This document shows, piece after piece, positions 54,410 through 64,000 of a DNA stretch of 64,000 nucleotides. The stretch's first letter is position 1. Every line of letters begins with the position of its first letter. This stretch comes from Eunapius fragilis (Eukaryota; Porifera; Demospongiae; Spongillida; Spongillidae), in contig OY811989.1 in assembly GCA_963681505.1 (NCBI GenBank), forward strand, positions 5,535,335-5,599,334, given 5' to 3'. A program made the translations under genes and the position numbers. The notes beneath the pieces are model-generated. The model had not been told where the DNA came from. It saw nothing but the letters and a program-made list of their open reading frames with translations, and did no database searches.

Positions 54410-57400
54410 TCAATTAGGCCAGAACCACTTCCCAAACTGGTCCCAGCTATCCATTGAGGTGAACACAAGTTCGTTCATCCCGCTCTCCTCAGAGGACTGG
54501 AGGGTCCCCTGTTCAACAATCTTCTTGTTCCACTCCACCTCCAGCACCTGGTTGTCCTGCAGTGGCCATATGGTGATGGTCCATCCTGCGGCATCAGTGT
54601 GGTGGCAGAGCTCGTCGTCTATCCCTCTGATCTGGTCCCTCGGCTTCCCAAAGCATTCAAAGTGCTTGGACAGCTCTCTATGGAGGACCTCTGCCTTACC
54701 CACATACACCTGGAAAAATATGGAACAACACTGGTCCCCAGATCATTCACATAGACCATACAAATATACTCCTCCCCAGACTATACTTTCTAATGGACAC
54801 TCCTCACCAATGGGCCCAGGTAATACCTTCCCATGGATACTCTTCCCCAGGCCATACCTTCTCATGGACATGGATAGCTTCCCCAGGCCATACCTTCTCA
54901 TGGACATGGATAACTTCCCCAGGTCATATATACCTTTTCACATGGATAACTCTTCCCCAGGTCATACCTTTTCATGGTTCATATACTGCATCATGTAGAC
55001 AGCCTGCATGGTGGTCACAAAGTCCTCATATGATAAGTTAGCCTTCCTAGCCAGCACGTGGAGCAGAGCCTCCTTAGTTGGGGGAAGGCCAACATGAGAA
55101 TACCAACCAGAGAGCTTGATAAACTCATCCCGATCTGCCAGGGGGGGTGGAGAGGAGGGAAGGAAAGGGAGGGGGTGGAGAGGAGGGGGGTGGAGAGGGA
55201 AGGGAAGGGAGGGGGTGGAGAGGAGGGAAGGGAAGGGAGAGGGTGAAGAGGAGGGAAGGGAGAGGAGGGGAGGGAAGGGAAGGGAGGGGGGTGGAGAGAA
55301 GGGAAGGGAAGGGAGGGGGGTGGAGAGAAGGGAAGGGAAGGGAGAGGAGGGAAGGGAAGGGAGGGGGTGGAGAGGAGGGAAGAGAAGGGAGAGGAGGGAA
55401 GGGAAGGGAGAGGAGGGAAGGGAGAGGAGGGAAGGGAAGGGAGGGGGTGGAGAGGAGGGAAGGGAAGGAGGGAAGGGAAGGGAGAGGAAGGAAGGGAGAG
55501 GAAGGAAGGGAGAGGAAGGAAGGGAGAGGAGGGGGGTGGAGAGGAGGGAAGGGAAGGGAGGGGGTGGAGAGGAGGGAAGGGAAGGGAGGGGGGTGGAGAG
55601 GAGGGAAGGGAAGGGAGAGGGTGAAGAGGAGGGAAGGGAGGATAGTTAAATAGATTATTCAATAACATACTTTGTAGAACATACTTTCATACAACTGGCT
55701 ATGACATGCAACCTTTGGAACCCTGAGAGGGGGAGAGAGATGGGGGTGAGGTGGATAGTGGGATAGTGTGGTCACGGTGAGGGTGGATAGTGGAATGGGT
55801 GTGGTCATTAGGAGGTGGATAATGGATGGATGTAGTCAAGGTGAGGGTGGATAGTGGGATGAAAAGTAGTACACGTGGTATAACTCAACTTATAGTTGCC
55901 TTCATCACCTTCTGTGTAGAAAAAGGAAAAAAGTTTAATGAGAGAAGGAAGCAGTGTTTTGTCACCTTCATCTGACACATACACCAGCTTCACATGGGTG
56001 ATGGGAATAGCTCCTCTCTCACTGGGGGCACATGCTTTTTGAGCATAATACCAGCACAGGTCCTGGGAGGGAGGGGAGGGGGAGGGGGAGAGAGGGAGGA
56101 GGGAAGGAGGGAGGGGAAGAGAGGGAGGAGGGAAGGAGGGAGGAGAGAAGAAGGGAGGGGAGGAGAGGGGAGGTGACCCACTTAAATAGCATGTGAAAAA
56201 GAAATCTTCACTAATCACCATGACCTGCTTACATCCATCGGCTTCAGTAATGTCATCTCTTCATACATATTGAAGGACATATCCTACATTCACACACACA
56301 AACATACACATACATGTTTCTATGAAAACAATGCATACCTCGTTGCTCTGGGCAACAAACTGGCAGGTGGCAACGACAAGAGTGCCTGGGGGGAGTCTCC
56401 TCTGTGCCTCCCTCTGTTGGGTGTGGAGCAGATCCTGCAAACATCAAGGTCATGTGACCTACTTCCTGCTTCCATCAAGGTCATGTGACCTACTCTGCGC
56501 CTCAAACATCATGGTCATGTGACCTACTTCCTCAACGCTTCAAGATCACTTCCCCCTCAAACATCACTGTCATGTGATCTAGTCACCTGACTTACTGCAA
56601 TTATTTTAATTTCCTTTCTCCTCCCTCCCCTATAGATATTACCCCTCCCCTCTTACCCCCCCTCCCCCCAGACACCCCTCCCCATAGATCTTACCCCTCA
56701 CCCATAAATATTGCCTCTCCCCCATAAATCATACCCCTCCCCCATAAATGCCCCCCCCCCCCCCCTACACCTCACCCCCTCTGTGCAGTACACACCTCAT
56801 CTATTGTGGCCTGCACCTCAAGGAAGTCAGTACCACTCCAGGACATGAAGGATGATAGGTCCAGAGCTGGATCCACCTCTGACTCACTACCAGTAGGACA
56901 GTGGCTGCTTGTGTAGCTGTTTGTTACTATTGTGGAGGGATGATGGAGAAGGGGGAGGGGAGAGGGAGGGGAGAGGGAGGGGAGGGGAGGGGGGAAACGG
57001 ACACATGTATGGTGGTCATAAGGTGGTGGTCATAAGGTGGTGGTCATAAGGGTGTTCATAAGGTGGTGGTCATAAGGGTGTTCATAAGGCGGTGGTCATA
57101 AGGTGGTGGTCATAAGGGTGTTCATAAGGTGGTGGTCATAAGGTAGTGGTCATAAGGGTGTTCATAAGGTGGTGGTCATAAGGTGGTAGTCATAAGGAGG
57201 TTCATAAGGTGGTGGTCATAAGGTGGTGGTCATAAGGGTGTTCATAAGGTGGTGGTCATAAGGTGGTGGTCATAAGGGTGTTCATAAGGTGGTGGTCAGA
57301 AGGTAGTGGTCATAAGGTGGTGGTCATAAGGTGGTGGTCATAAGGTGGTGGTCATAAGGTGGTGGTCATAAGGTGGTGGTCATAAGGTGGTGGTCATAAG

Positions 57401-59103
57401 GTGGTGGTCATAAGGGTGTTCATAAGGTGGTGGTCATAAGGTGGTGGTCATAAGGGTGTTCATAAGGTGGTGGTCATAAGGGTGGTCATAAGGTGGTGGT
57501 CATAAGGGTGTTCATAAGGTGGTGGTCATAAGGTGGTGGTCATAAGGGTGTTCATAAGGTGGCGGTCATAAGGTGGTGATCATAAGGGTGTTCATAAGGT
57601 GGTGGTCATAAGGTGGTGGTCATAAGGGTGTTCATAAGGTGGTGGTCAGAAGGTGGTGGTCATAAGGTGGTGGTTATAAGGTGGCGGTCATAAGGTGGTG
57701 GTCATAAGGTGGCGGTCATAAGGTGGTGGTCATAAGGGTGTTCATAAGGCAGTGGTCATAACGTGGTGGTCATAAGGTGGTGGTCATAAGGTGGTGTTCA
57801 TAAGGTGGTGTTCATAAGGTTGATCATAAGGTGGTGGTCATAAGGGTGTCCATAAGGTGGTGGTCATAAGGTGGTGGTCATAAGGTGGTGTTCATAAGGG
57901 TGGTCATAAGGTAGTGGTCATAAGGGTGTTCATAAGGTGGCGGTCATAAGGTGGTGATCATAAGGGTGTTCATAAGGTGGTGGTCATAAGGTGGTGGTCA
58001 TAAGGGTGTTCATAAGGTGGTGGTCAGAAGGTGGTGGTCATAAGGTGGTGGTCATAAGGTGGTGGTTATAAGGTGGCGGTCATAAGGTGGTGGTCATAAG
58101 GTGGCGGTCATAAGGTGGTGGTCATAAGGGTGTTCATAAGGCAGTGGTCATAAGGTGGTGGTCATAACGTGGTGGTCATAAGGTGGTGGTCATAAGGTGG
58201 TGTTCATAAGGTGGTGTTCATAAGGTTGATCATAAGGTGGTGGTCATAAGGGTGTTCATAAGGTGGTGGTCATAAGGTGGTGGTCATAAGGTGGTGTTCA
58301 TAAGGGTGGTCATAAGGTGGTGGTCATAAGTGCAGCAGTCATAAGGCAGTGGTACACAAGTTATGATAGTGGTGGTCATGTGACCAGACACAAGTGGTGG
58401 TCATGTGACCAGACACAAGTGGTCTTTCTTTACTCCTTGCACAAGTGATGTGACCCCTGAGATGTGACCCCGTGACCCCTGAGACATCAGCTTCAGCTTA
58501 CCATGGTGAAGTGGAATGAGGTAAGTCTTTGGTACTAAGCCAGTAAGTCCAGCAGCGTTCTTCGCCACATACCAGAAAGCCATCTAAGTTCAGAGATTAC
58601 ATCACACCATTTAGCCAGTACACTGCAGGTGCTATTTTCCCCACCGGCCCGCGCCACGTTATGATGCACACAGATCATTGTTGCTTTGCAATAACAAAAA
58701 CACGCACACACATATTGACACAAACACGACTGCTGATCTGAAGCTCCCGGCGGGCCGGCTGCTAATTTATTAATTATTAGGAATTATTACATGCGTACGT
58801 ACAGTACTACATGCACACATGGACTAGGTATTGCGCCGACTTACTTCGGCCTGTCGTACAATAGTCAGGACTTCTCCCTGTGTGAACGTGAGATCCTGCG
58901 AAGGTAGAGCGGTTTAGCACACACCCACAATGCGCACGCTCCACGCACTTACTCCTGCTTCCTGACCATTGAAGTCTTGCTCCGCAACACAGACCTGGTT
59001 GGGGAGAAAGGCCTCTTCCTAGAAACACGAGCGGCTGCATGAGACAAGACGTCATAACGACAGGCAGTACCTCGTCCCCCACAAGAACAGCTTCTTCGGA
59101 CAT
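54410..59103 (-). CDS. Two-SH3-domain adaptor-like protein, unknown family
   Basis: Twelve exons join in phase: 59103-59071, 59018-58953, 58895-58845, 58583-58502, 56926-56796, 56434-56339, 56283-56233, 56062-55966, 55911-55875, 55722-55685, 55134-54968, 54709-54410; 382 residues. The first SH3 (about 19-90) runs VCVAEQDFNGQ...DLTFTQGE...FWYVAKNAAGLTGLVPKTYL and resembles the nephrocystin-1 SH3, but the rest does not match nephrocystin-1. A second SH3-like domain (about 140-220) reads VVATCQFVAQ...DMSFNMYEEMTLL...WYYAQK...GAIPITHVKLV. The C-terminal 150 residues (KLSGWYSHVGLP, DAAGWTITIWPL, ending KWFWPN) have no family I recognise. It probably binds proline-rich partners. The large intron at 56927-58501 holds a minisatellite. 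Its start is 229 bp from the divergent caspase-like gene. Confidence 0.75.
55140..55640. repeat. GGGAAGGGAGAGGA purine tract
   Basis: 500 bp of G/A-only units in an SH3-gene intron. Long frames on both strands are artefacts of composition. Confidence 0.85.
57000..58330. repeat. 14-17-bp CATAAGGTGGTGGT minisatellite
   Basis: About 90 units alternating GGTGGTGGTCATAA and GGGTGTTCATAA types, in an SH3-gene intron. A higher-order block (about 57580-57900) is repeated at about 57940-58300. Confidence 0.88.
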
Positions 59104-59332
59104 GTGTGGCGGCTGGTGCAGAGGAAACAGCGTCGCAGTATTAAATTATACAGAAACCAAAACCCAAAGTGACGTCGTCGCATTATCTTTGACCACACCT
59201 CCATCCACTTTCATAGTGGTGACGCCTGTCACGAAAAATTCTATCTGTCCGTAAAATATTTATCCTAGGATAATTTTTGTCGTGACACGCCACTCGGGCG
59301 AAGGGGATTCCCCTGGTTGAGCCCCCTCGTTG
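59104..59332. promoter_or_regulatory. Short divergent promoter region
   Basis: Only 229 bp separate the ATGs of the SH3 adaptor (-) and the dsRNA-binding caspase-like gene (+), so both promoters and 5'UTRs must lie here or overlap the genes. No canonical TATA box is evident. Confidence 0.5.
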
Positions 59333-61788
59333 ATGGTTGCTAGTGGAATGGCTTCATTAGTACAGACAGTGTGCAGTGATCAGCCAGGTGCAAAAGGCCT
59401 CTGTGTTATCATTGCAAACACGCAGGGGAATCGTAGTGATATGCCATTACTGGAGGGCGTGGAGAGTGACCGCGTGAATATGGAACGAACGTTTAAGACC
59501 TTGAAGTTTGCTGTGTTGAGCTTGAAGAATCGCGGTGTGTACGATATGATGACGCTATTTCGCGAGGTCGCTCGCTATCCCGACTATCCTCCCTCGTATC
59601 GGAGGATAGCCATCGTCTTTGCCGGTCACGGGATAGAGGGAGAACTGTGTGCACACGACGGAACCATACCCATCAAAGACATTATAGACCACTTCCAACC
59701 CCGCAACTGCCATTCAAGCATCAGAGGCATCTCAAAGCTCTTCTTCATCGATGCGTGTCGCGGGGAAAGAGAGATGGAGCTGGTCGTCACGGCGCGAGGC
59801 GGTACAGCCGTCCCATCGAAGGTCGTGCCGCAGTGCGGGAACAGCCTTACAGCGTACTCCACCATGGAAGGCTACAAGGCGCACGAAATTGCTGGGGGCG
59901 TATGGATGACCGAGCTGAGTGTGCAGTTACTACAGGACAAGAGCATACTTGATATTATGACGGACATAAACAAAGTCTTGTTAGAGAAGTTTCAAAACCC
60001 CGGCATGAGCAGGTGTGTACAGCAGCCAATTCTGGAGTCCACTCTAACTGAACACATCAATTTGTTAAAGGAAAGCAGAGGTACTGGTATGTTTATGTGT
60101 ATGTATGTGTATGTGTGTGTGCATGTGTATGTATGTGTATGTATATGTATGTATGTATGCATGTGTATATGTGTGTTGTTTTGCAAAAGTTTGTGTACAC
60201 CACTCGTATCCTACTGTTCCATCACTGATTCACACATGTACACACCCACTCATAACTGCATGTCCTTAATTAATCAGATGTGTTACACAATCTCACACAA
60301 TAAACCACTCTCAGATTAACACATTAAATCCCTCCCCTCCCCCCCCATCAGAGGAAAAACCCCCCAACAACGCACCGCTCCCAACCAAATTGTCTCCACA
60401 GCAAGTGACATCACAAATTCAGGGTAACCATGGTGACAAGCGGCTGCATCTCAACTACCCAAGTATGGACAGAAGTAGACAATTGGAGCATACAGAGAGC
60501 ACAGATGTATACCAACAGGTTCTGGATGCCATTGTGAAGGACCAGTTGCTTCAAGATTACAGAGAAAGTCTGGAACCATGTGATGTTGGAGGCAAGATAA
60601 TGTTCTGTGCGAAGATAGAGGGCACAGTTGATGGAGAGGCACATGTATTTGAGAGTGACCGTTTGGAAAGTGAAGATGATTGCAGGGAGCAGGTAGCCAT
60701 GAGAGCAGTCAGTTTCATCCAGGGCCAGATGACTGCACGAGGTGGTGTGTGTGCCCCACCCACCTTTTCTGGCAACCAACGTGGGACCGGGGAGGAGGAT
60801 CTATCACGTGAAGGGGGAGAGGTGATTACGCTAAGTAAGAGTAATGGCTGTATGGTGGGGGAGGAGGTGGGGAGGGTGGTGGCAGGGAGGAGGTGGTGGC
60901 GGGGAGGAGGTGGTGGTGGGGAGGAGGTGAGGAGGGGTAGTGGTGGGGAGGAGGTGGGGGTGGGGAGGGAGAGGAGCATGTGATTGGCATCGTGGTGTTA
61001 CATATGATGAATAGTTCACAAAATTTTCTTAGGAGGGAGAACTCACCATCAGGAGCATATATGTGATCTAATTATCAGCATGACTGGTGATGTAATAACT
61101 GCTCTTTACGGCAGCAGCCTCATCACCCGCCTATTCTAATGGTTGAGGTGATATTTTTTAATGTGGTTAAATTTTGCTCATGAAGTAGACACCTGTTACC
61201 ATGGAAACTTTTCCCCATTGTTACCATGGATACCACCCTTGCACAGCTGCATCCAGGAATTACAGGCAGGAGCTACACGAGTGGTGTCAACGCAACAAAG
61301 CTGCTGCCACTAGAACATTTGACACAACTGTTGAAGGCCACAGCTGCTCCATTACAATCAACAACAAAACCTTTAGGAGCAAGCCATGCACTAGAAAGAG
61401 GGAAGCAGAAGAAGAGGCCGCCATGAAGGCTTTGGGGTCACCACAGAAGGGAAAGGAAGAGGCCGCCATGAAGGCTTTGGGGTCACTACAGAAGGGAAAG
61501 GAAGAGGCCGCCATGAAGGCTTTGGGGTCACTACAGAAGCACCACCAACCCTCTCCTACCCAACCTGGTAAGATGCGTCTGAAGGAATACTGTGACCATC
61601 ATCCAGAGAAGCAACTAAGGCTGAAATATGATATTACCTCCAATACGACCAATGGACCTTTCCAGTGTACCCTGACCATATCAGCACCCTTAGTAATGCA
61701 CCCTATTGTGGTAACTGGAGATCTCTGTAAAAGTGTCAAAGAGGCTGAACACAGTGCAGCTGATAAGGCACTATTGAAGCTCAAATGA
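59333..61788 (+). CDS. Caspase-fold protease with C-terminal dsRNA-binding domains, copy 1
   Basis: Three exons (59333-60080, 60352-60834, 61247-61788) give 590 residues. Residues 20-245 are a single-chain caspase-fold domain: His99 in FAGHG, Cys142 in FFIDACRG, then AYSTMEGYKAHE and a C-terminal helix region DIMTDINKV. Large and small halves are joined by only about 25 residues with no obvious processing linker, and there is no CARD or DED. Asp140 and Glu185 sit where the paracaspase MALT1 has its acidic S1 residues (D462, E500). After the protease come a divergent dsRBD-like segment (about 325-380), a good dsRBD (NYRQELHEWCQRN...KREAEEEAAMKAL) and a last one (MRLKEYCDHHPEKQ...AADKALLKLK). 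A 45-bp unit encoding GKEEAAMKALGSLQ is tripled at the end of the second dsRBD. It is probably a cytoplasmic dsRNA-responsive protease; function and specificity are inferred. A TTG just before the ATG is ignored. Confidence 0.85.
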
Positions 61789-62325
61789 TACATTTGTGTG
61801 ACATACATGCATATGAGTCGATCAAAACATTCTATAGTTTTATTTTTATTTTTATAATGGTAACCTGAACCTTACGTAATAGTAAGCATAAAGACCCCCC
61901 CCCCCCCCCCCCCCCTCCACTCTTCCGCCTACGGACACGCTCCTAGCAGAAATAGCTTTGAAACTCTTCGATTGTTGAAATTGATCACCTCGATCAGCGG
62001 TATTTGAAGCAGTACTAGAGCGCACGTGATAATAAGCCTCGTCGGTCTCCACTAATTGCAATAATAATATAGCTAGATTATATAGAATGTGCGTGCGATG
62101 GCATGTGGATGATGCACAAGGTTCAGTCAGCGGGTTAGCCATAAATATGAATACATTAAGGCGAGGGTATAAACTGTTCAACCACTTTTTATATTCATAG
62201 AGAGAACCAATAATCAGCGCAGTTGTTGTTACTCTGGTCCCCAGACTAGGGGGGGGAGGTGGTCTCGTTGTCTCAATAAATAGGGTCTGGGAACGAGACT
62301 ATTTCGGAGCTTAAACGACCCTGTA
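61789..62325. other. Spacer between the two caspase-like genes
   Basis: A C-run (61896-61914) and, near 62230-62305, two partly inverted copies of a GTCTCGTTCCCAGACC-like motif, also present at 21992-22020. No gene is seen. Confidence 0.5.
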
Positions 62326-63783
62326 ATGGAGGGCGTCTCTGCCGTGTGCCGCGCAAACGTCGACGCCTTGGGGCTGGCCGTTATTATTGCGAACAGGAGG
62401 GGTGCGCTACCTGGACAAGATGTGCTGGCAAATGTCGTGGTCGACAGGGACAATATGTGTGGTGCCTTCCAGCGGCTGCGGTTTGCAGTGATCAGTGTCA
62501 CAGACGTCAGCACGGAGGAAATGATGGCGCTATTTCGCGAAGTGGCCAGCTTTCACAGCTACCCTCCCTCGTATCGGAGAATAGCCATCGTCTTTGCCGG
62601 TCACGGGATAGAGGGAAGACTATGTGCACACGACGGAACCATACCCATCAAAGACATTATAGACCACTTCCAGCCCGACAGGTGCCATCCCAGCATCAGA
62701 GGCATCCCTAAGCTGTTCTTCATCGATGCATGTCGCGGAGGTTTACATATGAGAGCGGTGGTCGCAGAGCGAGGCGGTACAGCCGTCCCACTGAGGGTCG
62801 TACCGCAGTATGGTAACAGCCTAGTAGCTCATTCCACTATGTCCGGGTACAAGTCACACGAAGTTGCTGGAAGGGGAGGCATGTGGATGTCCCAGTTAAG
62901 CAGTAAGATACTCCAAGACAAGAGTATATTGGACATCATGACTGACGTGAACCAGTCAATGATGGAGGAGTACCAGGACCCTCGTTACCAGCCCTACATA
63001 CAGCAGCCAACGTGTGAGAACACTCTAAATGAGACAGTTAACTTGTTCAGAGAGTCTCAATCAGGTTAGCTAATACCTTCACTCTTTGTCAGTCACACTT
63101 AACATACTGTTCTTGTACCCAGCTTTTGTCAGAGGACCCCCCTTCCAGGAACCACACCCCTCTCAGGGACCACACCCCTTCCTGGGACCACACCCCTTCC
63201 TGGGACCACACCCCTCCCTTGGACCACACCCCTCCCTGGGACCACTGCACTCTACTGCTGAACGTAGTAGTGGAACAACATCTGATGGATCACTACAGGG
63301 TGAGCTCATGGCATAGTGGGTGTGGTCCACACTGAAGTATTAGCATGTGGGTGTGGTCAGTACATTATGGTGGGCGTGGTCCACACTTAAGCATGGTGGT
63401 GTTAACCCCTAGGAGGCTCTGCCAGTAACTACAGGAAAGTGTTAAATGAGTGGTGCCAGCAGAATGCCATTGATGCAGGATCATGTAGGAGGTTTGCAGA
63501 ACGCTCAAACCCCCAGATGCACCAATGCACCATTACGGTGAGGAAGAGAGAGTTTTCAAGTGAGTGGCATGTGAAGAAGAAGGATGCAGAAGAGGAGGCA
63601 GCCAAGATGGCTGTGTTATGGCCACAGGGGCAGCAGCCACCATCTTTCCATTTGAGAGCAGCTGCTGGTACTGCAATAGGGTCAAAACCTTCATCACCTT
63701 CAGTGAGCCCTAATCTCTGTGGAAGCATCAAAGCAGCTGATAAAGCACTTGTGAGGCAGGGTATGGTGTTGTGCTGTTATTAA
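62326..63783 (+). CDS. Caspase-fold protease with dsRNA-binding domain, copy 2
   Basis: Exons 62326-63064, 63123-63299, 63413-63783 give 428 residues. The protease domain keeps His93 (FAGHG) and Cys136 (FFIDACRG), with Asp134 and Glu179 in the presumed S1 pocket as in copy 1. Exon 2 encodes a proline-rich linker of repeated GPHPFLG/GPHPSLG. Exon 3 carries one dsRBD (NYRKVLNEWCQQN...KKKDAEEEAAKMAV), then a tail with SIKAADKALVRQG, which matches the end of the last dsRBD of copy 1, so that domain has been lost by deletion. The first dsRBD-like exon of copy 1 is replaced by the linker. Tandem arrangement and shared exon phases (1-1) show local duplication. Part of the protease exon is almost identical to copy 1 at the DNA level. 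Confidence 0.85.
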
Positions 63784-64000
63784 ACGTTCATTGTTTGTGG
63801 GCTTGAGGATAAACTTAATTAAAGAATGATGTAGCTCACAAATTAAACTTCATTTAATCTACAAGTGCCGAAGGCTACCTAACGTTTGTGCTGGGTATAC
63901 CTAACACACACACTATTGGGTTTACCCTAACAAGGTTTGTGTAGCTCTAGTTAGTTTCTTGGGTGGTAAATCTTGCGTGTCTGAACACATCAGGAAGCTA

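Noticed and set aside
55015..55668. Pro/Ser/Leu or Glu/Gly/Arg-rich frames
   Set aside because: Purine-only tract in an SH3-gene intron.
54410..59103. Assignment as nephrocystin-1
   Set aside because: The first SH3 is close to that of nephrocystin-1, but the second SH3-like domain and the C terminus do not fit it.

Overview
This is eukaryotic, animal-type DNA. Multi-exon genes with GT-AG introns carry families typical of animals: a Tec-type tyrosine kinase, a class-5 P4-ATPase, a PA-TM-RING E3 ligase, a PINK1-like kinase, SH3 proteins, and caspase-fold proteases joined to dsRNA-binding domains. Short introns stuffed with minisatellites, long homopolymer C/G runs and short intergenic gaps suggest an early-branching animal such as a sponge. 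That placement is inference; no single gene here fixes the taxon. Layout: 1-7262 (+) holds the SH3-SH2-kinase gene, 5' partial in this window. At 7884-10835 (+) and 32566-35532 (-) lie two nearly identical intronless genes for a FAD monooxygenase fused to a quinone-oxidoreductase-like MDR domain. They sit in the arms of a >6 kb inverted duplication (about 7890-14100 and 29095-35515) with a 15 kb spacer. The spacer contains repeat elements, a third remnant of the fusion gene, a decayed integrase-like gene and, at 17014-20705 (-), a candidate secreted-peptide gene. 35582-46823 (+) is a complete ATP10-like lipid flippase with about 22 exons. 47215-49134 (-) is a PA-TM-RING-H2 ligase, head to head with RPL9 (49491-50252, +). 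50394-54144 (-) is a thioredoxin-like/coiled-coil/PINK1-like kinase. 54410-59103 (-) is a two-SH3 adaptor, head to head with the first of two tandem caspase-fold/dsRNA-binding genes (59333-61788 and 62326-63783, +). The most unusual structure is the candidate gene at 17014-20705. On the minus strand a signal-peptide exon and a 23-nt exon are followed by 36 tandem units of about 73-95 bp. In every unit exactly three nucleotides lie between an AG acceptor and a GTAAGT-type donor. These triplets vary strongly while the rest of the unit is highly conserved, none is a stop, and a last exon with a good acceptor closes the frame in phase. This reads as an array of 36 single-codon microexons building a short Cys/Thr-rich secreted peptide. 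Second in interest are the dsRNA-binding caspase-fold proteases: their presumed S1-pocket residues are acidic, as in the Arg-specific paracaspase MALT1, not basic as in Asp-specific caspases. Together with the kinase, the RING ligase and the SH3 adaptor they could belong to signalling or innate-immune pathways, but the window does not show that they act together.
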